A DNA stretch of 64,000 bases from Kosakonia sp. BYX6 (GTDB taxonomy: Bacteria; Pseudomonadota; Gammaproteobacteria; Enterobacterales; Enterobacteriaceae), in NCBI RefSeq assembly GCF_038449125.1, contig NZ_CP151800.1, positions 3,134,406-3,198,405 on the forward strand, given 5' to 3'. The position numbers and the translations under genes were made by a program. Position 1 is the first letter of the stretch. Every line of letters begins with the position of its first letter. Of this stretch, positions 1 to 8,222 are shown in pieces. The notes beneath the pieces were generated by a model. It was given only the letters and a program-made list of their open reading frames with translations, had not been told where the DNA came from and did no database searches.

Positions 1-801
1 AACCCGGAAAGCCGCGCCCGCACGCGCGAGGTGCTGTTTGACCCGCGCCTTTGTCTTGCCGGTTGTGATTTGTGCCAGCACGCCGCGCCAACAGTGATTG
101 AACGCGCGCTGGATGGTTTGATGATCCACCGCGAAAAGCTCAATGATGAGACGCTCAACCCCCTTACCCACTGTTGCCCGACGCAGGCATTAAGCGTTTG
201 CGGCGAAGTGAAATCCGTTGATGAAATCATGGCGACCGTCTTGCGCGATAAACCGTTTTACGATCGCAGCAGCGGCGGTCTGACCCTTTCCGGCGGTGAA
301 CCGTTTATGAACCCGCTGTTGGCGCAGGCGCTGTTAGCGGCCAGTCACCAGCAACACATTCATACGGCGGTGGAAACCTGCCTGCACGTGCCGTGGCGCT
401 ATATCGAACCTGCGCTGCCGTTTGTTGATCTTTTCCTGGCTGATTTAAAACACGTTGATGAGGCCGCGTTTCAGCGCTGGACCGGCGGTTCGGCAAAGCG
501 CGTGCTCGACAACCTGAAGCGCCTGGCGCAAGCGGGTAAGAAAATGACGATTCGCGTGCCGCTGATCCCCGGTTTCAACGCCGACGAAGCCTCCATCAAA
601 GCCATCACGACGTTTGCCGCCGACGAGTTACACGTCAGCGACATCCACTTTCTGCCGTATCACACGCTGGGCATCAATAAATATCGCCTGCTCGGCGAAC
701 CCTACACCGCACCTGAAAAGCCGCTCGACGCGCCGCAATTGCTGGCGTTTGCCGAGGATTTTGCCCGCCAGAAAGGACTGACGGCGACATTACGAGGATA
801 A
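1..801 (+). CDS. ybiY: Glycyl-radical enzyme activase YbiY (5' end outside window)
   Basis: Radical SAM activating enzyme that installs the glycyl radical on the downstream enzyme YbiW. The frame is open from base 1, and the first residues (NPESRAR) correspond to about residue 38 of the E. coli protein, so the N-terminal part with the CX3CX2C cluster motif lies outside the window. Visible are the ferredoxin-like cysteines of the inserted cluster domain (CLAGCDLC, then CCPTQAL) and the radical SAM GGEP motif at bases 292-303. The product ends in TATLRG, as in E. coli. The stop is 4 bases before the ybiW start, so the two are co-transcribed and probably translationally coupled. A GTG at 31 is an internal codon, not the start. 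Confidence 0.95.
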   Translation, partial: NPESRARTREVLFDPRLCLAGCDLCQHAAPTVIERALDGLMIHREKLNDETLNPLTHCCPTQALSVCGEVKSVDEIMATVLRDKPFYDRSSGGLTLSGGEPFMNPLLAQALLAASHQQHIHTAVETCLHVPWRYIEPALPFVDLFLADLKHVDEAAFQRWTGGSAKRVLDNLKRLAQAGKKMTIRVPLIPGFNADEASIKAITTFAADELHVSDIHFLPYHTLGINKYRLLGEPYTAPEKPLDAPQLLAFAEDFARQKGLTATLRG

Positions 802-805
802 AACA

Positions 806-3238
806 ATGACCACACTGCAATTAGACACGCTGACCGACCGTATCAAAGCGCATAAAACCGCGCTGGTGCACATTGTCAAACCGCCGGTCTGCACCGAGCG
901 CGCACGTCATTACACGCACATCTATCAAAAGCATTTGGATAAACCGCTTCCCGTACGGCGCGCGCTGGCCCTGGCACACCACCTGGCGCAGCGCACCCTC
1001 TGGATCAAACATGACGAACTGATTATCGGCAACCAGGCAAGCGAAGTCCGCGCCGCGCCCATCTTCCCGGAATACACCGTGTCGTGGATTGAAAACGAAA
1101 TTGACGCGCTGGCCGATCGCCCCGGCGCCGGTTTTGCGGTAAGCGATGAGAACAAGCGCGTGCTGCATGAGGTTTGCCCCTGGTGGCGCGGGCAAACGGT
1201 GCAGGATCGCTGCTACGGCATGTTTACCGACGAACAAAAAGCGCTGCTGGATACCGGTATTATCAAAGCCGAAGGCAATATGACCTCCGGGGATGCGCAT
1301 CTGGCGGTCAATTTCCCGCTATTGCTGGAAAAAGGGCTGGATGGTTTGCGCCATCAAGTGGATGAGCGCCGCACGCGCATTAATCTGACGAACCTCGACG
1401 ATCTGCACGGCGATCAGTTCTTAAAAGCCATTGATATTGTGCTGAACGCGGTCAGCCTGCATATCGAACGGTTTGCCGATCTGGCGCGCAAAATGGCCGG
1501 GGAAGAGCGTCGGCAAAACCGCCGCGACGAACTGCTGGCGATGGCGGAAAACTGCCTGATCATTGCTCATGAACCGCCCAAAACCTTCTGGCAAGCATTG
1601 CAGTTGTGCTATTTCATCCAGTTGATTTTGCAGATTGAGTCCAACGGTCACTCGGTGTCGTTTGGCCGCATGGACCAATATCTTTACCCGTTCTATCGCC
1701 GCGATGTTGAACTGCATCAGTCACTGTCACGCGAAGCGGCCATTGAGCTGCTGCACGGTTGCTGGCTGAAGTTGTTGGAAGTGAACAAAATCCGCTCCGG
1801 CTCCCACTCCAAAGCCTCGGCGGGCAGCCCGCTCTATCAAAACGTGACGATTGGCGGCCAGCAGTGGCACAACGGCGAGGCACAGGATGCGGTCAATCCG
1901 CTTTCTTACGCAATCCTCGAATCCTGCGGTCGCCTGCGCTCAACGCAGCCGAACCTCAGCGTGCGTTACCACGCCGGGATGAGCAACGACTTTCTCGACG
2001 CCTGCGTGCAGGTGATCCGCTGCGGCTTTGGCATGCCGGCGTTCAATAACGACGAAATCGTGATCCCGGAATTTATCAAACTCGGCGTCGAACCCGCTGA
2101 TGCCTACGATTACGCGGCGATTGGCTGTATTGAAACCGCGGTCGGCGGCAAGTGGGGCTACCGTTGCACCGGCATGAGCTTTATCAACTTTGCCCGCGTG
2201 ATGCTGGCCGCGCTGGAAGGCGGTCGCGATGCCACCAGCGGCAAGGTTTTCTTGCCACAAACGCAGGCGCTTTCGGCGGGCAATTTCCACACTTTCGACG
2301 ACGTTTTGCAGGCGTGGGATGCGCAGATTCGCTATTACACCCGTAAATCCATTGAGATTGAATATGTGGTCGACACCATGCTGGAAGAGAACGTGCCGGA
2401 TATTCTCTGCTCCGCGCTGGTCGATGACTGCATTGAACGAGCGAAAAGCATTAAACAAGGCGGCGCGAAATATGACTGGGTTTCCGGCTTACAGGTGGGT
2501 ATCGCCAACCTGGGCAACAGCCTGGCAGCGGTGAAAAAACTGGTGTTCGATCAGGGCGCGATCGGCCAACAACAACTGGCAGACGCGCTGGCGGCGGATT
2601 TCGACGGCCTGACCCACGAACAGCTTCGCCAGCGGCTGATCAACAGCGCGCCGAAATATGGCAATGACGACGACAGCGTCGATGCCCTGCTGGTTCGCGC
2701 GTATCAGACCTATATTGATGAGCTGAAGCAGTATCACAATCCGCGTTATGGTCGCGGGCCTATCGGCGGGAATTACTACGCCGGTACGTCGTCCATTTCC
2801 GCTAACGTGCCGTTTGGCGCGGCGACAATGGCCACGCCGGACGGGCGCAAAGCGCACACACCGTTGGCGGAAGGCGCCAGCCCCGCGTCCGGCACCGATC
2901 ATTTAGGGCCAACGGCGGTGATCGGCTCCGTCGGTAAACTGCCGGTCAGCGCGATCCTCGGCGGTGTGCTGCTTAACCAGAAGTTGAACCCGTCAACCCT
3001 GGAGAATGACAGCGATCGGCGCAAATTAATGGCGCTGCTGCGCACCTTTTTCGAGGTGCATAACGGCTGGCATATTCAGTACAACATTGTTTCGCGCGAG
3101 ACGTTGCTGGAAGCAAAAAAACACCCCGATCAGTACCGCGATTTGGTGGTGCGCGTCGCCGGGTATTCGGCGTTTTTCACCGCCCTGTCGCCGGATGCGC
3201 AGGACGATATTATTGCCCGCACCGAACATTCGTTGTGA
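806..3238 (+). CDS. ybiW: Glycyl radical enzyme YbiW (probable 1,5-anhydroglucitol-6-phosphate lyase)
   Basis: Oxygen-sensitive glycyl radical enzyme of 810 residues, the same length as E. coli YbiW. The active-site cysteine is Cys441 in the GCIE motif (bases 2123-2134). The glycyl radical loop RVAGYSAFF lies near the C-terminus, with the radical Gly at about residue 786. Older annotation calls it formate acetyltransferase 3, but the family is closer to the dehydratase/lyase branch. From memory of recent work, E. coli YbiW opens the ring of 1,5-anhydroglucitol-6-phosphate to give 1-deoxyfructose-6-phosphate, which Fsa aldolase then cleaves. That substrate is transferred here by homology, not shown by the sequence. 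The partner activase YbiY is directly upstream. Confidence 0.94.
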   Translation: MTTLQLDTLTDRIKAHKTALVHIVKPPVCTERARHYTHIYQKHLDKPLPVRRALALAHHLAQRTLWIKHDELIIGNQASEVRAAPIFPEYTVSWIENEIDALADRPGAGFAVSDENKRVLHEVCPWWRGQTVQDRCYGMFTDEQKALLDTGIIKAEGNMTSGDAHLAVNFPLLLEKGLDGLRHQVDERRTRINLTNLDDLHGDQFLKAIDIVLNAVSLHIERFADLARKMAGEERRQNRRDELLAMAENCLIIAHEPPKTFWQALQLCYFIQLILQIESNGHSVSFGRMDQYLYPFYRRDVELHQSLSREAAIELLHGCWLKLLEVNKIRSGSHSKASAGSPLYQNVTIGGQQWHNGEAQDAVNPLSYAILESCGRLRSTQPNLSVRYHAGMSNDFLDACVQVIRCGFGMPAFNNDEIVIPEFIKLGVEPADAYDYAAIGCIETAVGGKWGYRCTGMSFINFARVMLAALEGGRDATSGKVFLPQTQALSAGNFHTFDDVLQAWDAQIRYYTRKSIEIEYVVDTMLEENVPDILCSALVDDCIERAKSIKQGGAKYDWVSGLQVGIANLGNSLAAVKKLVFDQGAIGQQQLADALAADFDGLTHEQLRQRLINSAPKYGNDDDSVDALLVRAYQTYIDELKQYHNPRYGRGPIGGNYYAGTSSISANVPFGAATMATPDGRKAHTPLAEGASPASGTDHLGPTAVIGSVGKLPVSAILGGVLLNQKLNPSTLENDSDRRKLMALLRTFFEVHNGWHIQYNIVSRETLLEAKKHPDQYRDLVVRVAGYSAFFTALSPDAQDDIIARTEHSL

Positions 3239-3283
3239 TGTCATTTTTTAGAAAAAATCACCTCAGCTTTTGACCAAGTCTCC

Positions 3284-3316
3284 GTAGGCCGGGTAAGGCG
3301 TAACCGCCACCCGGCG
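3284..3316. repeat. REP element
   Basis: Single REP-type palindrome (GTAGGCCGGGTAAGGCG, then CCGCCACCCGGCG) in the spacer after ybiW. It probably forms the 3' hairpin of the ybiYW transcript. No separate U-rich terminator is visible. Confidence 0.8.
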
Positions 3317-3325
3317 TTTTGTTTG

Positions 3326-3378
3326 TACTTTCGAATGAAATAAGATTTGTGCTTTTGGTCACATTCTCTCTAGAATGT
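3326..3378 (+). promoter_or_regulatory. ybiV promoter region with two candidate operators
   Basis: A sigma-70-like promoter can be read as TTGTGC (3347-3352), 18 bases, TAGAAT (3371-3376). A palindrome ACATTC-N6-GAATGT (3361-3378) overlaps the -10 box. Just upstream lies TACTTTCGAATGAAA (3326-3340), which recurs exactly before ybiU at 4358-4372. The motif is visible; its function as a shared operator is inference. Confidence 0.45.
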
Positions 3379-3411
3379 CTGTCGTCGCAGTTACATTCAG
3401 GAGCGCTATGT

Positions 3412-4227
3412 ATGACCGTCAAAGTTATCGTCACTGATATGGACGGAACTTTCCTTGATGACGCCAAGCAGTACGATCGCACGCGATTTATGGCGCAATT
3501 CGAGCAACTTCGTGAGCGTAATATTGAGTTCGTTGTCGCCAGCGGCAACCAGTATTATCAACTGATCACCTTTTTCCCGGAGCTTAAAGAAACCCTCTCC
3601 TTCGTCGCCGAAAACGGCGCGCTGGTTTACGAGCACGGTCAAAAATTGTTCCATGGGGAACTGACCCGCCACGAAGCCCAGGTGGTGATCGGCGAGTTGT
3701 TAAAAGACCCTGGCCTCAATTTTGTCGCCTGCGGCCTGGAAAGCGCTTATGTCAGCGAAAACGCCCCGGCGGAGTTTGTCGAGCTGATGTCAAAACACTA
3801 CTATCGCTTAAAACCGGTGCGCGATTTCCAGCAGATTGATGACACGCTGTTCAAATTCTCATTGAACCTGCCGGACAGCGATATTCCGCAACTGATTGAC
3901 GAACTGCACGTCTCCCTCGACGGCATTATGAAACCGGTGACCAGCGGCTTTGGCTTTGTGGATTTGATTATCCCTGGCCTGCATAAAGCCAATGGCATTA
4001 CGCGTCTGCTTAAGCGCTGGAAAATGTCACCACAAGAATGCGTGACCATCGGCGACAGCGGTAATGACGCAGAAATGCTGCGCATGACCGATTTCTCCTT
4101 TGCGATGGGCAACGCTGGCGACGCGATCAAAGCCATCGCGCGCCATCAAACCGATGACAATAACCACCAGGGCGCGCTGAATGTGATTCAGGCTGTACTC
4201 GACAACACCGCTCCGTTCGACCGCTGA
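3412..4227 (+). CDS. ybiV: HAD-family sugar phosphatase YbiV (SupH)
   Basis: Cytosolic HAD-superfamily (Cof type) phosphatase of 271 residues, the same length as E. coli YbiV/SupH, which dephosphorylates hexose and pentose phosphates. Motif I is VTDMDGTF (nucleophile Asp9, acid/base Asp11), and motif IV is [10 protein letters not shown] near the C-terminus. The open frame extends upstream to 3319, but the ATG at 3412 is chosen because it gives the conserved N-terminus [12 protein letters not shown] and has AGGAG at 3399-3403. Its position after the sugar-phosphate lyase genes ybiYW suggests a role in clearing sugar phosphates, but it has its own promoter region and is not in their operon. Confidence 0.95.
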   Translation: MTVKVIVTDMDGTFLDDAKQYDRTRFMAQFEQLRERNIEFVVASGNQYYQLITFFPELKETLSFVAENGALVYEHGQKLFHGELTRHEAQVVIGELLKDPGLNFVACGLESAYVSENAPAEFVELMSKHYYRLKPVRDFQQIDDTLFKFSLNLPDSDIPQLIDELHVSLDGIMKPVTSGFGFVDLIIPGLHKANGITRLLKRWKMSPQECVTIGDSGNDAEMLRMTDFSFAMGNAGDAIKAIARHQTDDNNHQGALNVIQAVLDNTAPFDR

Positions 4228-4233
4228 TCTTCT

Positions 4234-4253
4234 GCCGACGCGCAGGCGTCGGC
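4234..4253 (+). terminator. Hairpin after ybiV
   Basis: Perfect 8-bp stem GCCGACGC / GCGTCGGC with a 4-base loop, 6 bases after the ybiV stop. The T-rich run (CTTTTTTC) starts about 10 bases downstream rather than at once, so termination efficiency is uncertain. Confidence 0.55.
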
Positions 4254-4357
4254 CCTTCCTCGCTTTTTTCTTCTTTGTGCAACGTTTGTGCAGCGCATCA
4301 AGTTTTTAAACTTGCATTAACTTCTTTTTAACTTAAATTATCATCTGTAAGTTTAAA

Positions 4358-4372
4358 TACTTTCGAATGAAA
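4358..4372 (+). promoter_or_regulatory. Second copy of the TACTTTCGAATGAAA motif before ybiU
   Basis: Exact 15-base match to the motif before ybiV. In this copy the next base extends it to CTTTC-GAAT-GAAAG, an inverted repeat with 5-bp arms. It ends 14 bases before the ybiU start, over the expected ribosome-binding region. A possible promoter (TTGCAT, 16 bases, TAAATT) lies just upstream. Candidate operator for a regulator shared by ybiV and ybiU. Confidence 0.4.
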
Positions 4373-4386
4373 GATGAGAGGTTCAT

Positions 4387-5646
4387 ATGGCTTTTACCCA
4401 CGAGACGCTACCCGCCGATCACAAAGCGTCTATCCGTCAGATGAAACAGGAACTGCGTGCACAACTCGGCGATGTGCCGTCCCTCTTTAACCAACTGAGT
4501 GAAAAAATTGCCCGCCGGGTAGCCGAAATCAACGCGCTGAAAGCGCAAGGCGAATCTGTCTGGCCGCAAATTGCCTATGCCGACATTGCACAAGGGAAGG
4601 TAAGCGAAACGCAGCGGGCATTGATCAAACAGCGCGGTTGCGCGGTGATCAAAGGCCACTTCCCGCGCGAACAAGCACTCGGCTGGGATCGCTCGATGCT
4701 CGACTATCTCGATCAGAATCATTTCGATGAGGTCTACAAAGGCCCCGGCGACAGTTTCTTCGGCACGCTGGAGGCCTCACGCCCGGAAATCTACCCGATT
4801 TACTGGTCGCAGGCGCAAATGCAGGCGCGCCAGAGCAACGAAATGGCTGCCGTACAATCTTTCCTCAATCGCCTGTGGCGCTTTGAAAGCGGAGGCCGCC
4901 AGTGGTTTGATCCGGATGTCAGCGTGATCTACCCGGATCGCATTCGCCGCCGTCCACCGGGCACCACCTCAAAAGGCCTGGGCGCACATACGGATTCCGG
5001 CGCACTCGAACGCTGGTTGCTACCAGCTTATCAACGGGTTTTCGCCCATGTTTTTAACGGCAATTTAGATGCTTACGATCCGTGGGATGCCGCGCACCGT
5101 ACTGAAGTGGAAGAGTACACGGTGGATAACACCACCAAATGTTCGGTGTTTCGCACCTTCCAGGGTTGGACGGCACTGTCGGATATGATCCCCGGCCAGG
5201 GTTTGCTGCACGTGGTGCCGATCCCGGAAGCGATGGCCTATATTCTGCTGCGCCCGTTACTGGACGATGTACCAGAAGACGAATTGTGCGGCGTTGCACC
5301 GGGGCGCGTGTTACCGGTGTCTGAGAAGTGGCACCCGCTGCTGATTGAAGCGCTGACCAGTATTCCGGCGCTGGAAGCCGGTGATTCGGTATGGTGGCAC
5401 TGCGATGTGATTCATTCGGTGGCGCCGGTTGAGCATCAACAAGGCTGGGGGAATGTGATGTATATCCCCGCCGCGCCGCTGTGCGAGAAAAACCTCGCCT
5501 ATGCCCGCAAAGTGAAAGTGGCGCTGGAGCAAGGCGCATCGCCGGGGGATTTTCCGCGGGAAAATTACGAAAGCGATTGGTCAGGCCGCTTTACGCTGAA
5601 CGATCTGAATATTCATGGCAAACGCGCGCTCGGCATTGAGGTTTAA
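4387..5646 (+). CDS. ybiU: DUF1479 protein YbiU, predicted 2-oxoglutarate/Fe(II) dioxygenase-like
   Basis: 419-residue soluble protein, clearly orthologous to E. coli YbiU (421 aa). The family has a double-stranded beta-helix fold resembling 2-oxoglutarate/Fe(II) oxygenases. The candidate metal triad is His201-x-Asp203 (GAHTDSG) with His343 (HCDVIHSVAP). Substrate unknown. Start supported by GAGAGG shortly upstream and by the conserved N-terminus (LPADHKA). The stop codon overlaps the stop of the convergent LacI-type gene by three bases, leaving no room for a terminator. In K-12 ybiU is followed directly by ybiT; here cassette 1 has been placed between them. Confidence 0.93.
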   Translation: MAFTHETLPADHKASIRQMKQELRAQLGDVPSLFNQLSEKIARRVAEINALKAQGESVWPQIAYADIAQGKVSETQRALIKQRGCAVIKGHFPREQALGWDRSMLDYLDQNHFDEVYKGPGDSFFGTLEASRPEIYPIYWSQAQMQARQSNEMAAVQSFLNRLWRFESGGRQWFDPDVSVIYPDRIRRRPPGTTSKGLGAHTDSGALERWLLPAYQRVFAHVFNGNLDAYDPWDAAHRTEVEEYTVDNTTKCSVFRTFQGWTALSDMIPGQGLLHVVPIPEAMAYILLRPLLDDVPEDELCGVAPGRVLPVSEKWHPLLIEALTSIPALEAGDSVWWHCDVIHSVAPVEHQQGWGNVMYIPAAPLCEKNLAYARKVKVALEQGASPGDFPRENYESDWSGRFTLNDLNIHGKRALGIEV

Positions 5647-6713
5647 TCGTCGTACAGCCCTTCCCGCGCCACGGCGGTGCGTTGCTGTCCTGGACGTATC
5701 CGCCGTACCGATTCGCGCACCGCAAGTTGGCCGTTAAGCAGTAAAGATCCGACCGTTGCCTGCGGGCGAATCAACCGCTGCTGCAACAAATGCACCGCTT
5801 CAACGCCCAGTTCATCGCGCGGCACATGCACCGCCGTCAGCGGCACATCCTGAATGGCCGCCAGGTTAAAGGCATCAATACTCATCACCGAAACGTCTTG
5901 CGGAACGCGCAAGCCGCGCTGTTGCAGCGCGCGAACCGTGCCCTCCGCCATAAAATCACCGCCCACCAGAAACGCGGTCGGCGTTTTGTGCGCCGGATCG
6001 TCAAGCCACTCCGCCACCCGCAGTTCCGCTTCTTTGGCGCTAAAACTCGGGACGGTAATCAAATCCCGTTTGCTGTTAAAACGCAGATTGTGCTGCTGCC
6101 AGGCTTCCTTAATGCCCGCCAGGCGCAAATCCATGGTGTAACGGCGCAGGCACATCACATTCACCATATCGCGATGGCCCATATCAAACAGGTAACGGGC
6201 GGCAAACTCGCCAATGGTGCGGTGATCCGGCGCGATAGACGGTAAACGCATGCGCCCATCGCGGCAGTTAATCAACACGCAAGGTTTGCCGATATCGGCT
6301 GCCAGCTCATGAATATGCGGATCGTCGATGCCGAGCAGAATCGCCGCCTGGGTTTCCGGCGCATTCATACGGGCGTGAAACGCATTGGCATCGCTGTCTA
6401 ACTCCTCCAGCGCGCAGTAACGCAGCCGCACGTCGTGGGGATCTAACGCTTTGTTAATGCTCTGAATAACGCGGTAATAGAAGATATCGGAACGCTCGTC
6501 GAAAGCGCGCTGCGGCGCGAAGACAACCAGGTTATTCAGCAGCAAACGCCCGGCGGCGATACCCTCCATCACCCCCAGTTCACGGGCACAAGCCAGCACA
6601 GCGACGCGGGCTTTTTCACTGGTATTCGCTTTTCCCGCCAGCACGCGGGAAACAGTGCTGGTCGACAAGTCCGTTCGGCGGGCAATTTCGCTGATTTTGA
6701 GCTTTTTATCCAT
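5643..6713 (-). CDS. LacI-family transcriptional regulator of the GH31 cassette
   Basis: DNA-binding repressor of about 356 residues. The LacI helix-turn-helix is at the N-terminus (KISEIARRTDLSTSTVSRVL) and is followed by a periplasmic-binding-protein-like effector domain. No K-12 orthologue recognised. Transcribed away from the MFS transporter and GH31 genes, so it most likely controls them and itself from the 6714-6905 spacer in response to the imported sugar. The start at 6713 (MDKKLKISEIA) is preferred because LacI proteins begin close to the HTH; an in-frame ATG at 6731 would add six residues, and neither has a strong Shine-Dalgarno. Its stop overlaps the ybiU stop. Confidence 0.85.
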   Translation of the reverse strand: MDKKLKISEIARRTDLSTSTVSRVLAGKANTSEKARVAVLACARELGVMEGIAAGRLLLNNLVVFAPQRAFDERSDIFYYRVIQSINKALDPHDVRLRYCALEELDSDANAFHARMNAPETQAAILLGIDDPHIHELAADIGKPCVLINCRDGRMRLPSIAPDHRTIGEFAARYLFDMGHRDMVNVMCLRRYTMDLRLAGIKEAWQQHNLRFNSKRDLITVPSFSAKEAELRVAEWLDDPAHKTPTAFLVGGDFMAEGTVRALQQRGLRVPQDVSVMSIDAFNLAAIQDVPLTAVHVPRDELGVEAVHLLQQRLIRPQATVGSLLLNGQLAVRESVRRIRPGQQRTAVAREGLYDD

Positions 6714-6905
6714 TCTGTGATCTTGCTCCATTTGTGAAATGGCAAAATTTTCATGAACTGAAAAGCCTGTTATTCATGGCATGACCGCGAGTTTGCCGTA
6801 ACTTTTTGCCCATTGATGAGAATCCTTGCACAAAATCCGCTTTAGCGACCGTTTTTTCTCCCGCAAGTTAAATCACCCCTACAAAAACGCGATGCGGAGA
6901 AAAAA

Positions 6906-8207
6906 ATGAGCCAGGGCATTAACAACGATGTGGCGGCAGCCAGCAGTCGCCGGATAATCAAGAAATTACGCTGGTGGATGCTGGTTCTGTTTTTATTTGG
7001 CGTGACGGTGAACTACATCACCCGGAACTCTCTGGGTATTTTGGCCCCAGAACTGAAAACCAGTTTGGGGATTACTACCGAACAATATTCCTGGATTGTC
7101 GGCGCGTTTCAGTTGGCCTATACCCTTTTCCAGCCGCTGTGTGGGTGGCTGATTGACGTGATTGGCCTGAAAATCGGCTTTATGGTGTGCGCCATTATTT
7201 GGGCGCTGGCCTGTATTTTCCACGCTGGCGCGAGCAGTTGGCTGCATCTGGCGATTTTGCGTTTCACCATGGGCGCGTCGGAAGCGGCCGCCACCCCGGC
7301 GAACGCCAAAACCATCGGTGAATGGTTCCCGAAATCCGAGCGTCCGGTTGCCGCAGGCTGGGCAGGCGTTGGCTTCTCGATTGGCGCGATGCTCGCACCG
7401 CCGATTATCTACTTTGCCCATTCGTCATTTGGCTGGCAGGGCGCGTTTATGTTTACCGGCGTGCTGGCGCTGCTGTGGGTAATTTTGTGGTGGGCGTTTT
7501 ATCACAACCCCGACAAACACCCGAACCTCAGTAAAGAAGAACTGGCTTTTATTCAGCAAGATAACGAACCGCCCGCCGTTAAACTTCCCTTCCTGACCGC
7601 GCTGAAAACCGTCTCGAAAAACAAACGCTTTTACGGTATCGCCATCCCGGCGTTTATGGCCGAACCCGCGTGGGCAGTGCTGAGCTTCTGGGTGCCGCTT
7701 TACCTGGCAAAAGAACACGGAATGGATTTGAAACAAATCGCTATGTTCGCCTGGTTGCCGTTCCTTGCCGCCGACTTAGGCAGCATCGCGAGTGGTTACC
7801 TTACCAAACTGTATACCCGCTGGTTCGGCTGTACTCGCGTTAACTCGGTGGTGGCCAGTTCGGTGACCGGCGCTTTCCTGATGATTTCGCTGGCGGTGGT
7901 CGCCATCACCCGCGATCCGTACATCACTATTGTGCTGATTTCAATTGGCGGCTTCGGTCACCAGATCATCTCCTGCATGTTAAGCGCGCTGGTTGTTGAG
8001 TCCTTCGACAAAGGCCAGATGGCGACGGTAAACGGCATGCGCGGTTCGGCGGCGTGGATCGCGAGCTTCCTCTTTTCCCTGTTGATTGGCGTTACCGCCG
8101 ACAAGATTGGCTTCAACCCGCTGTTTATTGCCATGGGTTTCTTTGACCTGATTGGCGCTCTTTTCCTGGTAGCATTTATTGCTGAACGTCGCGCAAAACG
8201 CGCCTGA
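6906..8207 (+). CDS. MFS transporter, ExuT-like anion:cation symporter family
   Basis: Inner-membrane transporter of 433 residues with about 12 predicted helices. It resembles the hexuronate transporter ExuT: the N-terminal NYITRNSLGILAPEL segment and the GASEAAATPANAKTIGEWFP loop between helices 4 and 5 are typical of that family. It sits between the LacI regulator and the GH31 glycosidase, so it probably brings in, unphosphorylated, the oligosaccharide or glycoside that the glycosidase cleaves. The family often carries acidic sugars, so an acidic or aldobiouronic substrate is possible; this is inference. Strong ribosome-binding site GCGGAG before the start; its stop is only 15 bases before the glycosidase start. 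Confidence 0.88.
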   Translation: MSQGINNDVAAASSRRIIKKLRWWMLVLFLFGVTVNYITRNSLGILAPELKTSLGITTEQYSWIVGAFQLAYTLFQPLCGWLIDVIGLKIGFMVCAIIWALACIFHAGASSWLHLAILRFTMGASEAAATPANAKTIGEWFPKSERPVAAGWAGVGFSIGAMLAPPIIYFAHSSFGWQGAFMFTGVLALLWVILWWAFYHNPDKHPNLSKEELAFIQQDNEPPAVKLPFLTALKTVSKNKRFYGIAIPAFMAEPAWAVLSFWVPLYLAKEHGMDLKQIAMFAWLPFLAADLGSIASGYLTKLYTRWFGCTRVNSVVASSVTGAFLMISLAVVAITRDPYITIVLISIGGFGHQIISCMLSALVVESFDKGQMATVNGMRGSAAWIASFLFSLLIGVTADKIGFNPLFIAMGFFDLIGALFLVAFIAERRAKRA

Positions 8208-8222
8208 TTGTGGATGTCTGAT

